The notes under the pieces are model-generated. The model did no database searches and was not told the origin of the DNA. It was given only the letters and a program-made list of their open reading frames with translations. Position numbers and translations under genes: made by a program. A DNA stretch of 6,790 bases from an uncultured Phenylobacterium sp. GTDB taxonomy: Bacteria > Pseudomonadota > Alphaproteobacteria > Caulobacterales > Caulobacteraceae. Below are positions 1-6,790 of this stretch, piece after piece; the stretch's first letter is position 1, and every line of letters begins with the position of its first letter. The stretch lies in NCBI GenBank assembly GCA_945952355.1, contig CAMFIW010000160.1, positions 1 through 6,790 of the forward strand, written 5' to 3'.

Positions 1-2087
1 TCGACGAACTCTTCGAGTGGCACGCCGTACTGCAGGCCGATCGAGATCCCGATCGCGAAGTTGTTCATCAGCGAGCGGAAGGCGGCGCCTTCCTTGTGCA
101 TGTCGATGAAGATCTCGCCGAGCTCGCCGTCGTCGTATTCGCCGGTGTGCAGATAGACCTTGTGACCACCCACCGCCGCCTTCTGGATATAGCCCTTGCG
201 GCGGTCCGGCAGCTTGCGGCGGGTGCGGTCGCGCTCGACGATCCGCTCGATGATCCGTTCCGGCTGGGGCGGCGGAGGGGACGCGGCGGCTTCCGGCTCG
301 GGCTCCGGCCGCGCGGCGCGGGCCTCTGGCGCCTTGGGCAGGTCCAGGACGACGCTGGCGGGCGGATCCATGCGACGGATACGCAGCGCGCTCGCCCCGG
401 CCTGGGCCGCCTCGGCCAGCAGGGCGCGCGCGTCGGCCGGCGCGGCGTCCCACTCCAGTTCGATCTCGGCCATGGCGGGCTGGTCCAGCACCGGCTGGAT
501 GGCCGCTAGCAGGCTGAAATAGGGAAGGGGTCCGAGGTCGTCCGCGACTGCGAACACCTGCTGTTGATCGGGCGTCAGGAAACTGGCCTCGGCCAGCGAT
601 CCGCCGCCCAGCGCGTAGGCCTCCGCCTGGGCGACCTGCGACGGCGTGAAGCCCATCCGCGCCAGCAGGTCCAAGTTCGGATCGGCGAAGTCCTCGTCGG
701 TCAGGCCCAGCACGTCCGACAGGAAGCCCGGATCGATCACCTGCGGCGATATGGCGTCCGACAGTCGCGCGGCGAAGGGCAGGGCGGCCTCGACGGCGGC
801 GATCTCGTGTTCGGTGAAGCCCTTGGCGTTCAGGGCCGCGTGATCGATGCCCGGCGCCTCGGAGAGGTCCGGCACGCCCAGCAGGTGTCCCCGCGCCGTG
901 GGCGTGTCGACGCCCATCGCCGCCAGGCCCGCCAGCGCCGGCTCGGAGAGGACGCGGGTCAGCGCGCCGTCCTCAGTCTCGGCGACGGTCACCGCGCCCA
1001 GGCTGGGCGCCGCGGCCGGAGAGGCGCCGCCCAGGCGCAGGGCGAGTTCGGGATCGTCGAAGGCGGCCAGGCCGCCTTCCAGCTTCGGCAACTGGCCGAG
1101 CGTCTCACGCGCGACGAGATAGAGTTCGCGTGCGGCGCGCCGTCCCGCGTCGCTGTCATAGGCGATCCCCTGGGCCATCAGCCAGTCGGCCAGCCCCGCC
1201 AGGCCGAGCGCGATCGGCCCGCCACTGGAGGCCAAAGCGATGGCGAGCAGCCGCACCGCCGCGCCGAAGCCGGCCCGGTCGAACGCCTCGCCCGCCCCGA
1301 AGGCGCCAAGGTCGAGCGCGCCGCGCGTCGGCCGCCACTGGGCGGCGAGCGCCTCGGCGGCCTTGTCCGAGAAGGCGCAGACCACCTGGCCCGTCTCCCA
1401 GGTCGTGGCCGCCAGGACCTCGGCCGGGCGACCCATGGGTTCGCCGTTGCTGGCGGCGATCAGCGCCACGCCTTCGCCGGTCTCGAACCGCACCTGGGCG
1501 TCCCATAGGTCCTCGCCGGCTCGGGCCAGAGTCATGGCGTCGAGGATCATCGCGTCGGTGGCGCCCGCCACGCGCGCCGCCTCCGCCGCCCGGGCGAGGC
1601 TGAGATTCGATTGTGGATCGGCGCAGGCGGCGGGATCCCCCTCGCAGCGGCCGATCGCGTCCATCACCGCCTGCAGCCGGCGCGCCAGCTCCAGGGCCGC
1701 GGCTCGAGCCGCCGTCCGGCCGCGCCGCTTGGCGCGCAGGCTGGTGAGCCGGGCGGTGAAATCGGGGTCGGCGAGCGACAGCACCCGCGGCGCCAAGACC
1801 GCCTCGGGATCGGCCAGGGCCAGGCGTCCGGCCATCATGGCGGCGCCGAGGTCGCGGCGGAAACCGGCCCGCGCGGTGGCGTCGTTCAGCAGGCCCTGGG
1901 CGTCGGCCTGGGCGGCGATGGCCTCGGCCTTGCGGAAGATGGCGGCCGGAAGGTCGGTGTCGCCCTGGGCCCAGTCCAGCCAGGCCTCGACGCGGGCGTC
2001 GGTCCAGGCGGCGGGCGCCAGCACTTCGACCACGCCGGCGGCCCGCTCCAGGGGCCTGCGCTCGATCCTTGCCGGTTCCGTCCGCAC
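1..2087 (-). CDS. Degenerate class II ribonucleotide reductase (NrdJ-like) with C-terminal TSCPD domain, partial
   Basis: The gene starts at GTG 2085-2087 and stays open to the left edge (695 codons), so the C-terminus is missing. The start is set by AGGAG at 2096-2100, 8 nt upstream. Residues 620-695 ([10 protein letters not shown]..., [27 protein letters not shown]) are a clear TSCPD-type domain, as at the end of adenosylcobalamin-dependent RNR. Upstream blocks also follow NrdJ order: [21 protein letters not shown] (about 290-311) matches the RNR helix usually ending PYDSDEG, and [11 protein letters not shown] (about 414-424) matches the segment after the nucleotide-binding region. A Pro/Glu-rich linker (about 593-612) precedes TSCPD. 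The NPCSE active-site motif, APTGTIG phosphate loop and CANPCG cysteines are not found (VADDLG stands at the last position), and only Cys148, 155 and 237 are present. I infer a non-catalytic RNR paralogue. Databases would probably call it a TSCPD domain-containing protein. Confidence 0.85.
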   Translation of the reverse strand, partial: MRTEPARIERRPLERAAGVVEVLAPAAWTDARVEAWLDWAQGDTDLPAAIFRKAEAIAAQADAQGLLNDATARAGFRRDLGAAMMAGRLALADPEAVLAPRVLSLADPDFTARLTSLRAKRRGRTAARAAALELARRLQAVMDAIGRCEGDPAACADPQSNLSLARAAEAARVAGATDAMILDAMTLARAGEDLWDAQVRFETGEGVALIAASNGEPMGRPAEVLAATTWETGQVVCAFSDKAAEALAAQWRPTRGALDLGAFGAGEAFDRAGFGAAVRLLAIALASSGGPIALGLAGLADWLMAQGIAYDSDAGRRAARELYLVARETLGQLPKLEGGLAAFDDPELALRLGGASPAAAPSLGAVTVAETEDGALTRVLSEPALAGLAAMGVDTPTARGHLLGVPDLSEAPGIDHAALNAKGFTEHEIAAVEAALPFAARLSDAISPQVIDPGFLSDVLGLTDEDFADPNLDLLARMGFTPSQVAQAEAYALGGGSLAEASFLTPDQQQVFAVADDLGPLPYFSLLAAIQPVLDQPAMAEIELEWDAAPADARALLAEAAQAGASALRIRRMDPPASVVLDLPKAPEARAARPEPEPEAAASPPPPQPERIIERIVERDRTRRKLPDRRKGYIQKAAVGGHKVYLHTGEYDDGELGEIFIDMHKEGAAFRSLMNNFAIGISIGLQYGVPLEEFV

Positions 2088-2095
2088 GCGAAAAT

Positions 2096-2100
2096 CTCCT
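2096..2100 (-). promoter_or_regulatory. Ribosome binding site that fixes the GTG start of the NrdJ-like gene
   Basis: Read on the minus strand this is AGGAG, 8 nt before the GTG at 2087. No in-frame ATG lies nearby, so this Shine-Dalgarno match is the main reason for choosing the GTG start. Confidence 0.7.
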
Positions 2101-2108
2101 ACCGGGCG

Positions 2109-2137
2109 AGGTTAGGCGCCCGACTCGGCATCCACAA
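2109..2137 (-). promoter_or_regulatory. Candidate promoter of the NrdJ-like gene
   Basis: On the minus strand TTGTGGA (2131-2137) and CCTAACCT (2109-2116) are separated by 14 nt. That is the spacing of the Caulobacter housekeeping promoter (TTGACGS, 10-14 nt, GCTANAWC). The match is partial at both elements. Transcription would start near 2102, just ahead of the ribosome binding site. The -35-like element overlaps the proximal NrdR-like box, which would suit repression. Confidence 0.35.
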
Positions 2138-2149
2138 TAGATGTTGCGG
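2134..2149. promoter_or_regulatory. NrdR-box-like site, proximal to the NrdJ-like gene
   Basis: The 16-mer acaatagatgttgcgg fits the general NrdR box (acaCwAtATaTwGwgt) at 11 of 16 positions by my count, but it lacks the conserved C at position 4. Its right half (AtgTTGCGG) nearly repeats the right half of the site at 2166-2181. It lies 47-62 bp upstream of the GTG start and overlaps the candidate -35. Confidence 0.5.
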
Positions 2150-2165
2150 TCTCATCTCGCTCTAT

Positions 2166-2181
2166 CCCCAACATCTTGCGG
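2166..2181. promoter_or_regulatory. NrdR-box-like site, distal to the NrdJ-like gene
   Basis: The 16-mer ccccaacatcttgcgg contains the core CAAcATcTTG, matching the NrdR core CwAtATaTwG at 8 of 10 positions with the palindromic CAA/TTG arms intact. It is separated from the proximal box by exactly 16 bp (32 bp centre to centre). This fits the known paired arrangement of NrdR boxes on one face of the helix. The downstream gene on this side is an RNR homologue, which supports the assignment. No binding evidence exists here. Confidence 0.5.
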
Positions 2182-2193
2182 GGTCCACGCCGC

Positions 2194-2222
2194 TGGACGC
2201 TCAGGGGTCCGAACCCTATAGT
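2194..2222 (+). promoter_or_regulatory. Candidate promoter for NDUFA12 - DUF2155
   Basis: TGGACGC (2194-2200) is followed after 14 nt by CCTATAGT (2215-2222). The hexamers can also be read as TGGACG, 17 nt, TATAGT. Either reading resembles an alphaproteobacterial housekeeping promoter. Transcription would start near 2229, about 30 nt before the GTG start of NDUFA12. Confidence 0.4.
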
Positions 2223-2258
2223 CCGGCCGCCTCCCAACCGTTTCGGACTCACACAAAC

Positions 2259-2654
2259 GTGCTCAAGTCGATCTTCACCTGGTGGAACGGCGCCTCCTTC
2301 GGTGCGGTCTTCCACATCAAGCGCCGCGGCGTGTTCGTGGGCCAGGACGACATGGGCAACCGCTATTTCGAGGCGAAGGACACCAAGGATTCCTACGACG
2401 GCCGCAAGCGCCGGTGGGTGATCTTCAAGGGCTATTCTGACGCCTCCAAAGTGCCGCCGGAATGGCATGGCTGGCTGCACCACACCTTCGAGGAGCCGCC
2501 GACTCGCGAGCCTCTGAAGCGGCAGGCCTGGGAGAAGGATCACCTGCCCAACCTGACCGGCACGGTGCACGCCTGGCGGCCGCAGGGCTCGATCGCCCGC
2601 ACCGGCGAGCGTCCAAAGGCCAGCGGCGACTACGAGGCCTGGCGCCCGGAATAG
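2259..2654 (+). CDS. NADH:ubiquinone oxidoreductase subunit NDUFA12 (B17.2) family
   Basis: This 131-residue protein has the family hallmarks. It opens with LKSIFTWWNGASFGAVF (residues 2-18), continues with GQDDMGNRYFEAKD (28-41) and RRWVIFKGYSDASKVPPEWHGWLHH (51-75), then PPT, WEKDHLPNLTGT (91-102) and a C-terminal ASGDYEAWRP. The length is close to usual for bacterial members. NDUFA12 is an accessory or assembly subunit on the peripheral arm of proton-pumping complex I, shared by alphaproteobacteria and mitochondria. GTG 2259 is chosen because homologues begin at this point (MLK...); an upstream extension in the same frame would be unrelated sequence. I see no good Shine-Dalgarno. The stop is 5 nt before the next gene, so the two are probably co-transcribed. 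Confidence 0.93.
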   Translation: MLKSIFTWWNGASFGAVFHIKRRGVFVGQDDMGNRYFEAKDTKDSYDGRKRRWVIFKGYSDASKVPPEWHGWLHHTFEEPPTREPLKRQAWEKDHLPNLTGTVHAWRPQGSIARTGERPKASGDYEAWRPE

Positions 2655-3279
2655 GCCCGATGGCGGCGCGTACCCCCCTGATCGCAGGTCTCGTGACCAC
2701 CGCCGCCCTCGCTGCGGCGGGGCTGGTTTCGGCCCAGACGCCTGCACCCAAGGTTGCCGCTCCGACCGCCAAGCCCGCCGCCGCCACGCCTGCGCCGAAG
2801 GTCGTCGCGCCGACGGCAACGGTTCCGCCTGCCGCCGTTTCCGAGTCTCCGCCTTCCGAGGAGGCGCCGCCTTCCGTGGTCGTGCCCTCGGCGCCGGTCG
2901 CCGCCCCGCCGGTTCCGCCTTCCGAGGTCGCCCCGGCTCCACCGCCCAAGGCCCAGGTCGCCGAGAAGCCGGCCGAGAGCACGCTGAAGCGCACGCGCTA
3001 CGACATCGCGATCATCCAGGCGCTCGACAAGGTCACCGCCGAGACCCTGAGGTTCGAGGCCGCCGTCGGCCAGCCGGTCCGCTACAAGAGCCTGGTCTTC
3101 ACCGTGAAGGCCTGCGAGCAGACCGCCGACGATGAGCCACAGGAGGACTCGATCGCCTATCTGACGGTCGATTCCCAGCCTCGGCCCGCGCCGGGCCGGC
3201 CAGCTCCGCCCCCGCGTCAGGTGTTCCGGGGCTGGATGTACGCGTCGTCGCCCGGCCTGAATCCGCTTCAGCACCCAGT

Positions 3280-3927
<648 letters not shown>

Positions 3928-3934
3928 GCGCCGA

Positions 3935-3961
3935 GGTCTAGCCGGAAATCGCGGCGGTCCG
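3935..3961 (-). promoter_or_regulatory. Candidate promoter giving a leaderless aat transcript
   Basis: On the minus strand GCTAGACC (3935-3942) fits the Caulobacter -10 consensus GCTANAWC at 7 of 8 positions. A weaker -35-like CGGACCG lies at 3955-3961, 12 nt away. The implied start site falls at or next to the A of the aat ATG (3927), which would explain why no ribosome binding site is visible. Confidence 0.35.
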
Positions 3962-3984
3962 AAAGGGGGCAGAAAATGGAACGT

Positions 3985-5358
3985 TCAGCTCCGGGCACGC
4001 CGCATCTTCCACGCCAGATAGCCAAGGCTCACCAGGGCCAGCCACGGGACGCCGACGATCCAGGAGATGTTCCAGAAATCGGTGTCGAGTCCCATGGTCA
4101 CCAGGATCGCCCCCAGCAGAAAAAGCCCGGCGACCTGCAGCCAAGGAAAGAACGGCATGCGCACCGGCAGGTCTTCCGCCTTGTGCCGCCGGCGGAACGC
4201 CAGGTGGCTGACGAGGATCATGATCCAGACGAAGATTCCGCCGAACAGAGCCACGCCGAACAGATAGTTGTAGGCCAGCGGCGTCAGCTTCGAGACGGCG
4301 GCCGCCGCTAGGATACAAGTCCCCGAGACAAGGATCGCCGCCGTCGGCGCGCCGGCCTTGCTGAGCCGGCCGAGAAAGGCCGGGGCATAGGATCCGCGCG
4401 ACAGCGAGAACAGCATCCGCGCGCAGAGATAGACATTGGCGTTCATGCTGGAGAGCGCGGCGCTCAGCACCACGAAGTTCATGATCCCCGCGGCGTGTCG
4501 GATGCCGGTATGAGCGAACACCTTCACGAACGGGCTCTGCTCGACCACCTTGGCCCCGGTCTCTGTCCAGGGCACGAAGCTGACCACGATGGTCAGCGCC
4601 AGCGCGTAGAACAGCGCCAGGCGGAAGGCCATGGTGCGCAGGGCCGCCGGGATCGCCGCCTTCGGGTCCGGCGTCTCGCCCGAGGTCACGGCGATTAGCT
4701 CGATCCCGGTGAACGAGAAGATGCCCATGATCACGCCCATCCAGACGCCATGCCAGCCATGGGGCAGGAAGCCGCCTGGCAGGCCGGTCAGATTGTGGGT
4801 CCCGACCGCCGCCTGACCGATCCCCAGGATCGCTGCGCCGCCGAGCACGATGAAGGCGACGATGGCCGTCACCTTGATCAGGGCGAACCAGTACTCGACC
4901 GTCCCGAAGCTGTGCACCGAGCGGGCGTTCACCCAGAGCAGGACGATCGCGAAGGCCAGGGACCAGATCCACACCGGCACGCCGGGGAACCAGTAGGTCA
5001 TATAGACCCCGGCCGCGACCGCCTCGCCGCCGACGGCGATCACCTGGGCCATCCAGTAGGTGTAGCGCACCACGAAGCCCGCCCAGGGGTTCAGATAGGT
5101 CTCGGCATAGGTCCCGAACGAGCCGGCCGCCGGGTGCATCACCGCCATCTCGGACAGGCTGCAGACCATCACCACGGCGGCGAAGGCGGCGATCATGTAG
5201 CTGATCACCACGGCTGGCCCGGCATAGCCGATCGCGATGCCCGAACCCATGAACAGGCCGGTGCCGATCGCCCCGCCCAGTCCGATCATGGTGATCTGGG
5301 CGCGGCTCAGGCCCTGCTTGAGGCCGGCCTCCCGCGCCGTGATCGCGGCCTCGTCCAT
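3985..5358 (-). CDS. Amino acid permease, APC superfamily (AAT-type), 12 transmembrane segments
   Basis: This 457-residue inner-membrane protein should be a proton-coupled amino-acid importer. Residues 20-40 (ITMIGLGGAIGTGLFMGSG) are the glycine-rich first helix that contacts the substrate backbone. Helix 6 carries FSFTGIELIAVTSGETPDP (214-232), the other half of the usual binding site. EMAVMHPAAGSFGTYAETYLNPWAGF (70-95) and NARSVHSFGTVEYWFALIK (144-162) are typical of the AAT/APC family. Hydrophobic stretches continue to about 450, giving roughly 12 helices, and a basic tail (KMRRARS) follows. ATG 5356-5358 is preferred over an in-frame ATG 16 codons upstream because GAGGGGG (5365-5371) lies 6 nt before it and the extra residues look unrelated. 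Substrate cannot be read from sequence. It diverges from the PLP-enzyme gene and precedes aat. Confidence 0.92.
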   Translation of the reverse strand: MDEAAITAREAGLKQGLSRAQITMIGLGGAIGTGLFMGSGIAIGYAGPAVVISYMIAAFAAVVMVCSLSEMAVMHPAAGSFGTYAETYLNPWAGFVVRYTYWMAQVIAVGGEAVAAGVYMTYWFPGVPVWIWSLAFAIVLLWVNARSVHSFGTVEYWFALIKVTAIVAFIVLGGAAILGIGQAAVGTHNLTGLPGGFLPHGWHGVWMGVIMGIFSFTGIELIAVTSGETPDPKAAIPAALRTMAFRLALFYALALTIVVSFVPWTETGAKVVEQSPFVKVFAHTGIRHAAGIMNFVVLSAALSSMNANVYLCARMLFSLSRGSYAPAFLGRLSKAGAPTAAILVSGTCILAAAAVSKLTPLAYNYLFGVALFGGIFVWIMILVSHLAFRRRHKAEDLPVRMPFFPWLQVAGLFLLGAILVTMGLDTDFWNISWIVGVPWLALVSLGYLAWKMRRARS

Positions 5359-5364
5359 CTCGTT

Positions 5365-5371
5365 CCCCCTC
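5365..5371 (-). promoter_or_regulatory. Ribosome binding site that decides the permease start
   Basis: On the minus strand this reads GAGGGGG, 6 nt before the ATG at 5358. It favours the internal start over the in-frame ATG at 5404-5406. Confidence 0.6.
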
Positions 5372-5414
5372 GACAGGCTGGCATCAGCGGGCCGTTCGGC
5401 GCGCATGGCAAGGG

Positions 5415-5443
5415 TGGACGCAGATGCGCGCGGCGCCTAATGC
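5415..5443 (+). promoter_or_regulatory. Candidate promoter of the class V PLP-enzyme gene
   Basis: TGGACGC (5415-5421) and CCTAATGC (5436-5443) are 14 nt apart, the same -35 heptamer and the same spacing as the candidate promoter of NDUFA12. Transcription would start near 5450, leaving a leader of about 23 nt. Confidence 0.35.
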
Positions 5444-5472
5444 TCCGCCCCTGACCGGGCTTGCGAGAGCGC

Positions 5473-6615
5473 ATGAATTTCGACCAGTTCCGCGCGGAGT
5501 TTCCGACGCTTCGCGACAAGGCCTATCTGAACAGCGGCTCCTACGGGCTCCTCTCGAATCGAGTGGAGGCGGCCTTCCGCCGCTATCTCGACGACCGGCT
5601 GGAGCGGGGCGCCGACTGGGGCCAATGGGTCGACAACGCTGACGCCGTGCGCGACGGCGTCGCGGCCCTGCTGAACGCTCATCCCGAAGAGATCGCCGTC
5701 ACCACCTCGGCCTCGGCGGGCATCAATTCGCTGGCCAGCGCGCTGGATTTCACCGGCGCGCGCAACCGTGTGGTGGTCTCCAACTTCGAATTCCCAACCA
5801 ACGCCCAGATCTGGCACGCCCAGGCCCCGCGCGGCGCTGTGGTCCAGCACGCGCCCGAAACCGAGGACGGCGACATCCCGCTGGAAGCCTTCGAGGGACT
5901 GATCGACGAGCGCACCAAACTCGTGGCCATCGCCCAGGTCTGCTACCGCAACGGCTCGCGGCTCGACGTCGAGGGGATCGTGCGTCTCGCCCATGCCCGC
6001 GGCGCCATGGTGCTGCTCGACGCCTTCCAGGCGGTCGGCGCGATGAAGGTCGATGTCCGCGCCCTCGGCGTCGATTTCGCCGTCGGCGGCATGCTGAAGT
6101 ACCTGCTGGGCACGGCCGGCATCGGCTTCCTCTATGTCCGGCGCGACCACGTTCAAGCCCTCACGCCCACCGTCAGCGGCTGGTTCGCCCAGGCGGACAC
6201 CCACGCCATGGACATCTTCGCCAACGACCCCGCGCCCACCGCCGCGCGGTTCCAGGCGGGTACGCCGCCGGTGCCCAACTGCTACGCCGCCAAGGCCGGT
6301 CTCGACCTGATCGCCGAGGTCGGCGTCGATCCCATCGAGAGCCGCATCCGCAACCTCACCGGCCAGGCCATGGACCGCCTGATCCAGCTGGGCGCCAAGC
6401 TCGCCACGCCGCGTGATGACGCCCGCCGCGGCCCTCAGGTCGCCATCCGCTCGAACGACGAGAACGCCCTGGTCGCGGCCCTAGCCGAGCGCGGCGTGAT
6501 CACGTCGAGCCGCGACGGCAACGTCCGGGCCATGTTCCACGCCTACAACAACCAAGCCGATGTCGACGAGCTCGTCGCGGGCATCGAGGCGCACCGAGAG
6601 CTCCTGGCGCGATAA
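5473..6615 (+). CDS. Aminotransferase class V-fold PLP-dependent enzyme
   Basis: The protein has 380 residues and is a fold-type I PLP enzyme of the class V group (cysteine desulfurase, isopenicillin N epimerase and kynureninase relatives). Visible hallmarks are YLNSGSYGLLS near the N-terminus, the phosphate-binding TTSASAGIN (77-85), DAFQAVG with Asp183 for the pyridine nitrogen and Gln186, the PLP lysine Lys209 in GGMLKYLLGTAGIGFLYV, SGWFAQ, and RFQAGTPPVPN with Arg259 and Gly263-Thr264. The Lys is preceded by Leu where relatives usually have His, and TAG replaces the common PxG. The reaction is not identifiable; transamination, epimerisation, lyase or hydrolase chemistry are all possible. 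ATG 5473 is chosen with GAGAG (5465-5469) just upstream; a TTG 12 nt earlier is less likely. It is divergent from the amino-acid permease, suggesting a shared substrate class. Confidence 0.9.
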   Translation: MNFDQFRAEFPTLRDKAYLNSGSYGLLSNRVEAAFRRYLDDRLERGADWGQWVDNADAVRDGVAALLNAHPEEIAVTTSASAGINSLASALDFTGARNRVVVSNFEFPTNAQIWHAQAPRGAVVQHAPETEDGDIPLEAFEGLIDERTKLVAIAQVCYRNGSRLDVEGIVRLAHARGAMVLLDAFQAVGAMKVDVRALGVDFAVGGMLKYLLGTAGIGFLYVRRDHVQALTPTVSGWFAQADTHAMDIFANDPAPTAARFQAGTPPVPNCYAAKAGLDLIAEVGVDPIESRIRNLTGQAMDRLIQLGAKLATPRDDARRGPQVAIRSNDENALVAALAERGVITSSRDGNVRAMFHAYNNQADVDELVAGIEAHRELLAR

Positions 6616-6639
6616 GGGACTGAATCACCATTCCGTCCC
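6616..6639 (+). terminator. Hairpin directly after the PLP-enzyme stop codon
   Basis: GGGACTGAAT (6616-6625) pairs with ATTCCGTCCC (6630-6639) across a 4-nt loop, with one mismatch in ten pairs. It begins at the base after the TAA. No T-run follows, so intrinsic termination is uncertain; it could instead protect the 3' end of the mRNA. Confidence 0.5.
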
Positions 6640-6667
6640 AGACCGCCGCCGCCGCGCTGCGCCTGCC

Positions 6668-6728
6668 GGAATAGTGTTCCTGTCTCCGACGCCGGGCCAT
6701 CGCCAGCGACAGAAACGGTCTTCGACCG
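6668..6728. repeat. Cluster of short inverted repeats in the 3' intergenic tail
   Basis: Three small palindromes lie close together: GGAA/TTCC around TAGTG (6668-6680), CTGTC (6680-6684) with GACAG (6708-6712), and CGGTC/GACCG around TTC (6716-6728). No gene is visible between 6616 and 6790 on either strand. The cluster may be part of a dispersed repeat or simply noncoding structured RNA. Confidence 0.3.
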
Positions 6729-6744
6729 ATCCCGTCCCCAAAAT

Positions 6745-6782
6745 CCCTCTCCCTCTCGCAGGGGGAGCGGGTAGGGTGAGGG
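6745..6782. repeat. REP-like C/G-rich palindromic repeat
   Basis: The left arm CCCTCTCCCT (6745-6754) faces the right arm AGGGTGAGGG (6773-6782), complementary at 9 of 10 positions. An inner pair CTCCC (6749-6753) and GGGAG (6763-6767) offers an alternative fold. Elements of the form CCCTCTCCC...GGGAGAGGG are dispersed through intergenic regions of many high-GC proteobacteria. The family assignment is by resemblance; copy number in this genome is unknown. Confidence 0.55.
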
Positions 6783-6790
6783 CCTATGTC

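Noticed and set aside
1156..1506. Minus-strand open frame of 116 codons inside the NrdJ-like gene
   Set aside because: It is in a different frame from the continuous 695-codon reading frame and has no recognisable content.
564..1508. Long plus-strand open frame (314 codons)
   Set aside because: It is antisense to the NrdJ-like gene, has Arg/Gly/Gln-rich composition without motifs, and is the usual shadow in high-GC DNA.
1..2087. Suspicion of a pseudogene or frameshift in the NrdJ-like gene
   Set aside because: The frame is continuous from the GTG to the window edge and homologous blocks appear in order; motif loss is by substitution and shortening, not by frameshift.
1240..2115. Long plus-strand open frame (291 codons)
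   Set aside because: Ser/Ala/Arg-rich shadow of the opposite strand; the minus strand translation shows recognisable RNR and TSCPD blocks instead.
1611..2258. Upstream extension of the NDUFA12 frame
   Set aside because: The frame stays open by chance through the opposite-strand gene and the promoter region; family similarity begins at the GTG at 2259.
2112..2942. Minus-strand open frame (276 codons) opposite NDUFA12 and DUF2155
   Set aside because: Antisense to two genes with clear family motifs; composition is Arg/Pro/Gly-rich with no domain.
2704..2950. Repetitive Pro/Ala codons as a possible tandem repeat or CRISPR-like array
   Set aside because: The repeats are imperfect, short and in frame, and encode the low-complexity linker of the exported DUF2155 protein.
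5437..6204. Minus-strand open frame (255 codons) opposite the PLP-enzyme gene
   Set aside because: Shadow frame; the plus strand encodes a complete class V enzyme.

Overview
The window is high-GC alphaproteobacterial chromosomal DNA. The run NDUFA12 - DUF2155 - aat is a common alphaproteobacterial neighbourhood. The protein sequences and the form of the RNR-like gene point to Caulobacteraceae (Caulobacter, Phenylobacterium or Brevundimonas type). That placement is inferred from sequence memory, not from a search. It is mostly ordinary core chromosome, with no phage, insertion sequence or CRISPR.

Layout: (1) 1-2087, minus strand: a long gene that runs off the left edge, so 695 codons are visible. 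It is collinear with adenosylcobalamin-dependent (class II) ribonucleotide reductase NrdJ and ends in a well-conserved TSCPD-type domain, but it lacks the catalytic and nucleotide-binding signatures of the enzyme. (2) 2088-2258: a divergent intergenic region with two NrdR-box-like palindromes whose centres are exactly 32 bp apart, plus candidate promoters in both directions. (3) 2259-2654 (+): NDUFA12, a complex I accessory or assembly subunit, followed 5 nt later by (4) 2660-3340 (+): an exported DUF2155 protein with a long Pro/Ala linker. (5) 3280-3927 (-): aat, leucyl/phenylalanyl-tRNA-protein transferase, whose 3' end overlaps the DUF2155 gene by 61 nt. (6) 3985-5358 (-): an APC-superfamily amino-acid permease, upstream of aat on the same strand. 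(7) 5473-6615 (+): a class V-fold PLP enzyme, divergent from the permease. (8) 6616-6790: a non-coding tail with a hairpin directly after the stop codon, several short palindromes and a dispersed-repeat-like C/G-rich palindrome.

How the genes work together: NDUFA12 and DUF2155 look like one transcript. Aat belongs to the N-end-rule degradation pathway. The permease and the PLP enzyme share a 114-bp divergent promoter region and may act on the same amino-acid-type substrate, which is inference. The point most worth a second look is the first gene. It appears to be a catalytically dead paralogue of the B12-dependent ribonucleotide reductase that keeps its C-terminal domain, and it sits behind what looks like a paired operator for NrdR, the RNR-specific repressor. 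This suggests a regulatory or scaffolding protein in deoxynucleotide metabolism rather than a decaying gene.
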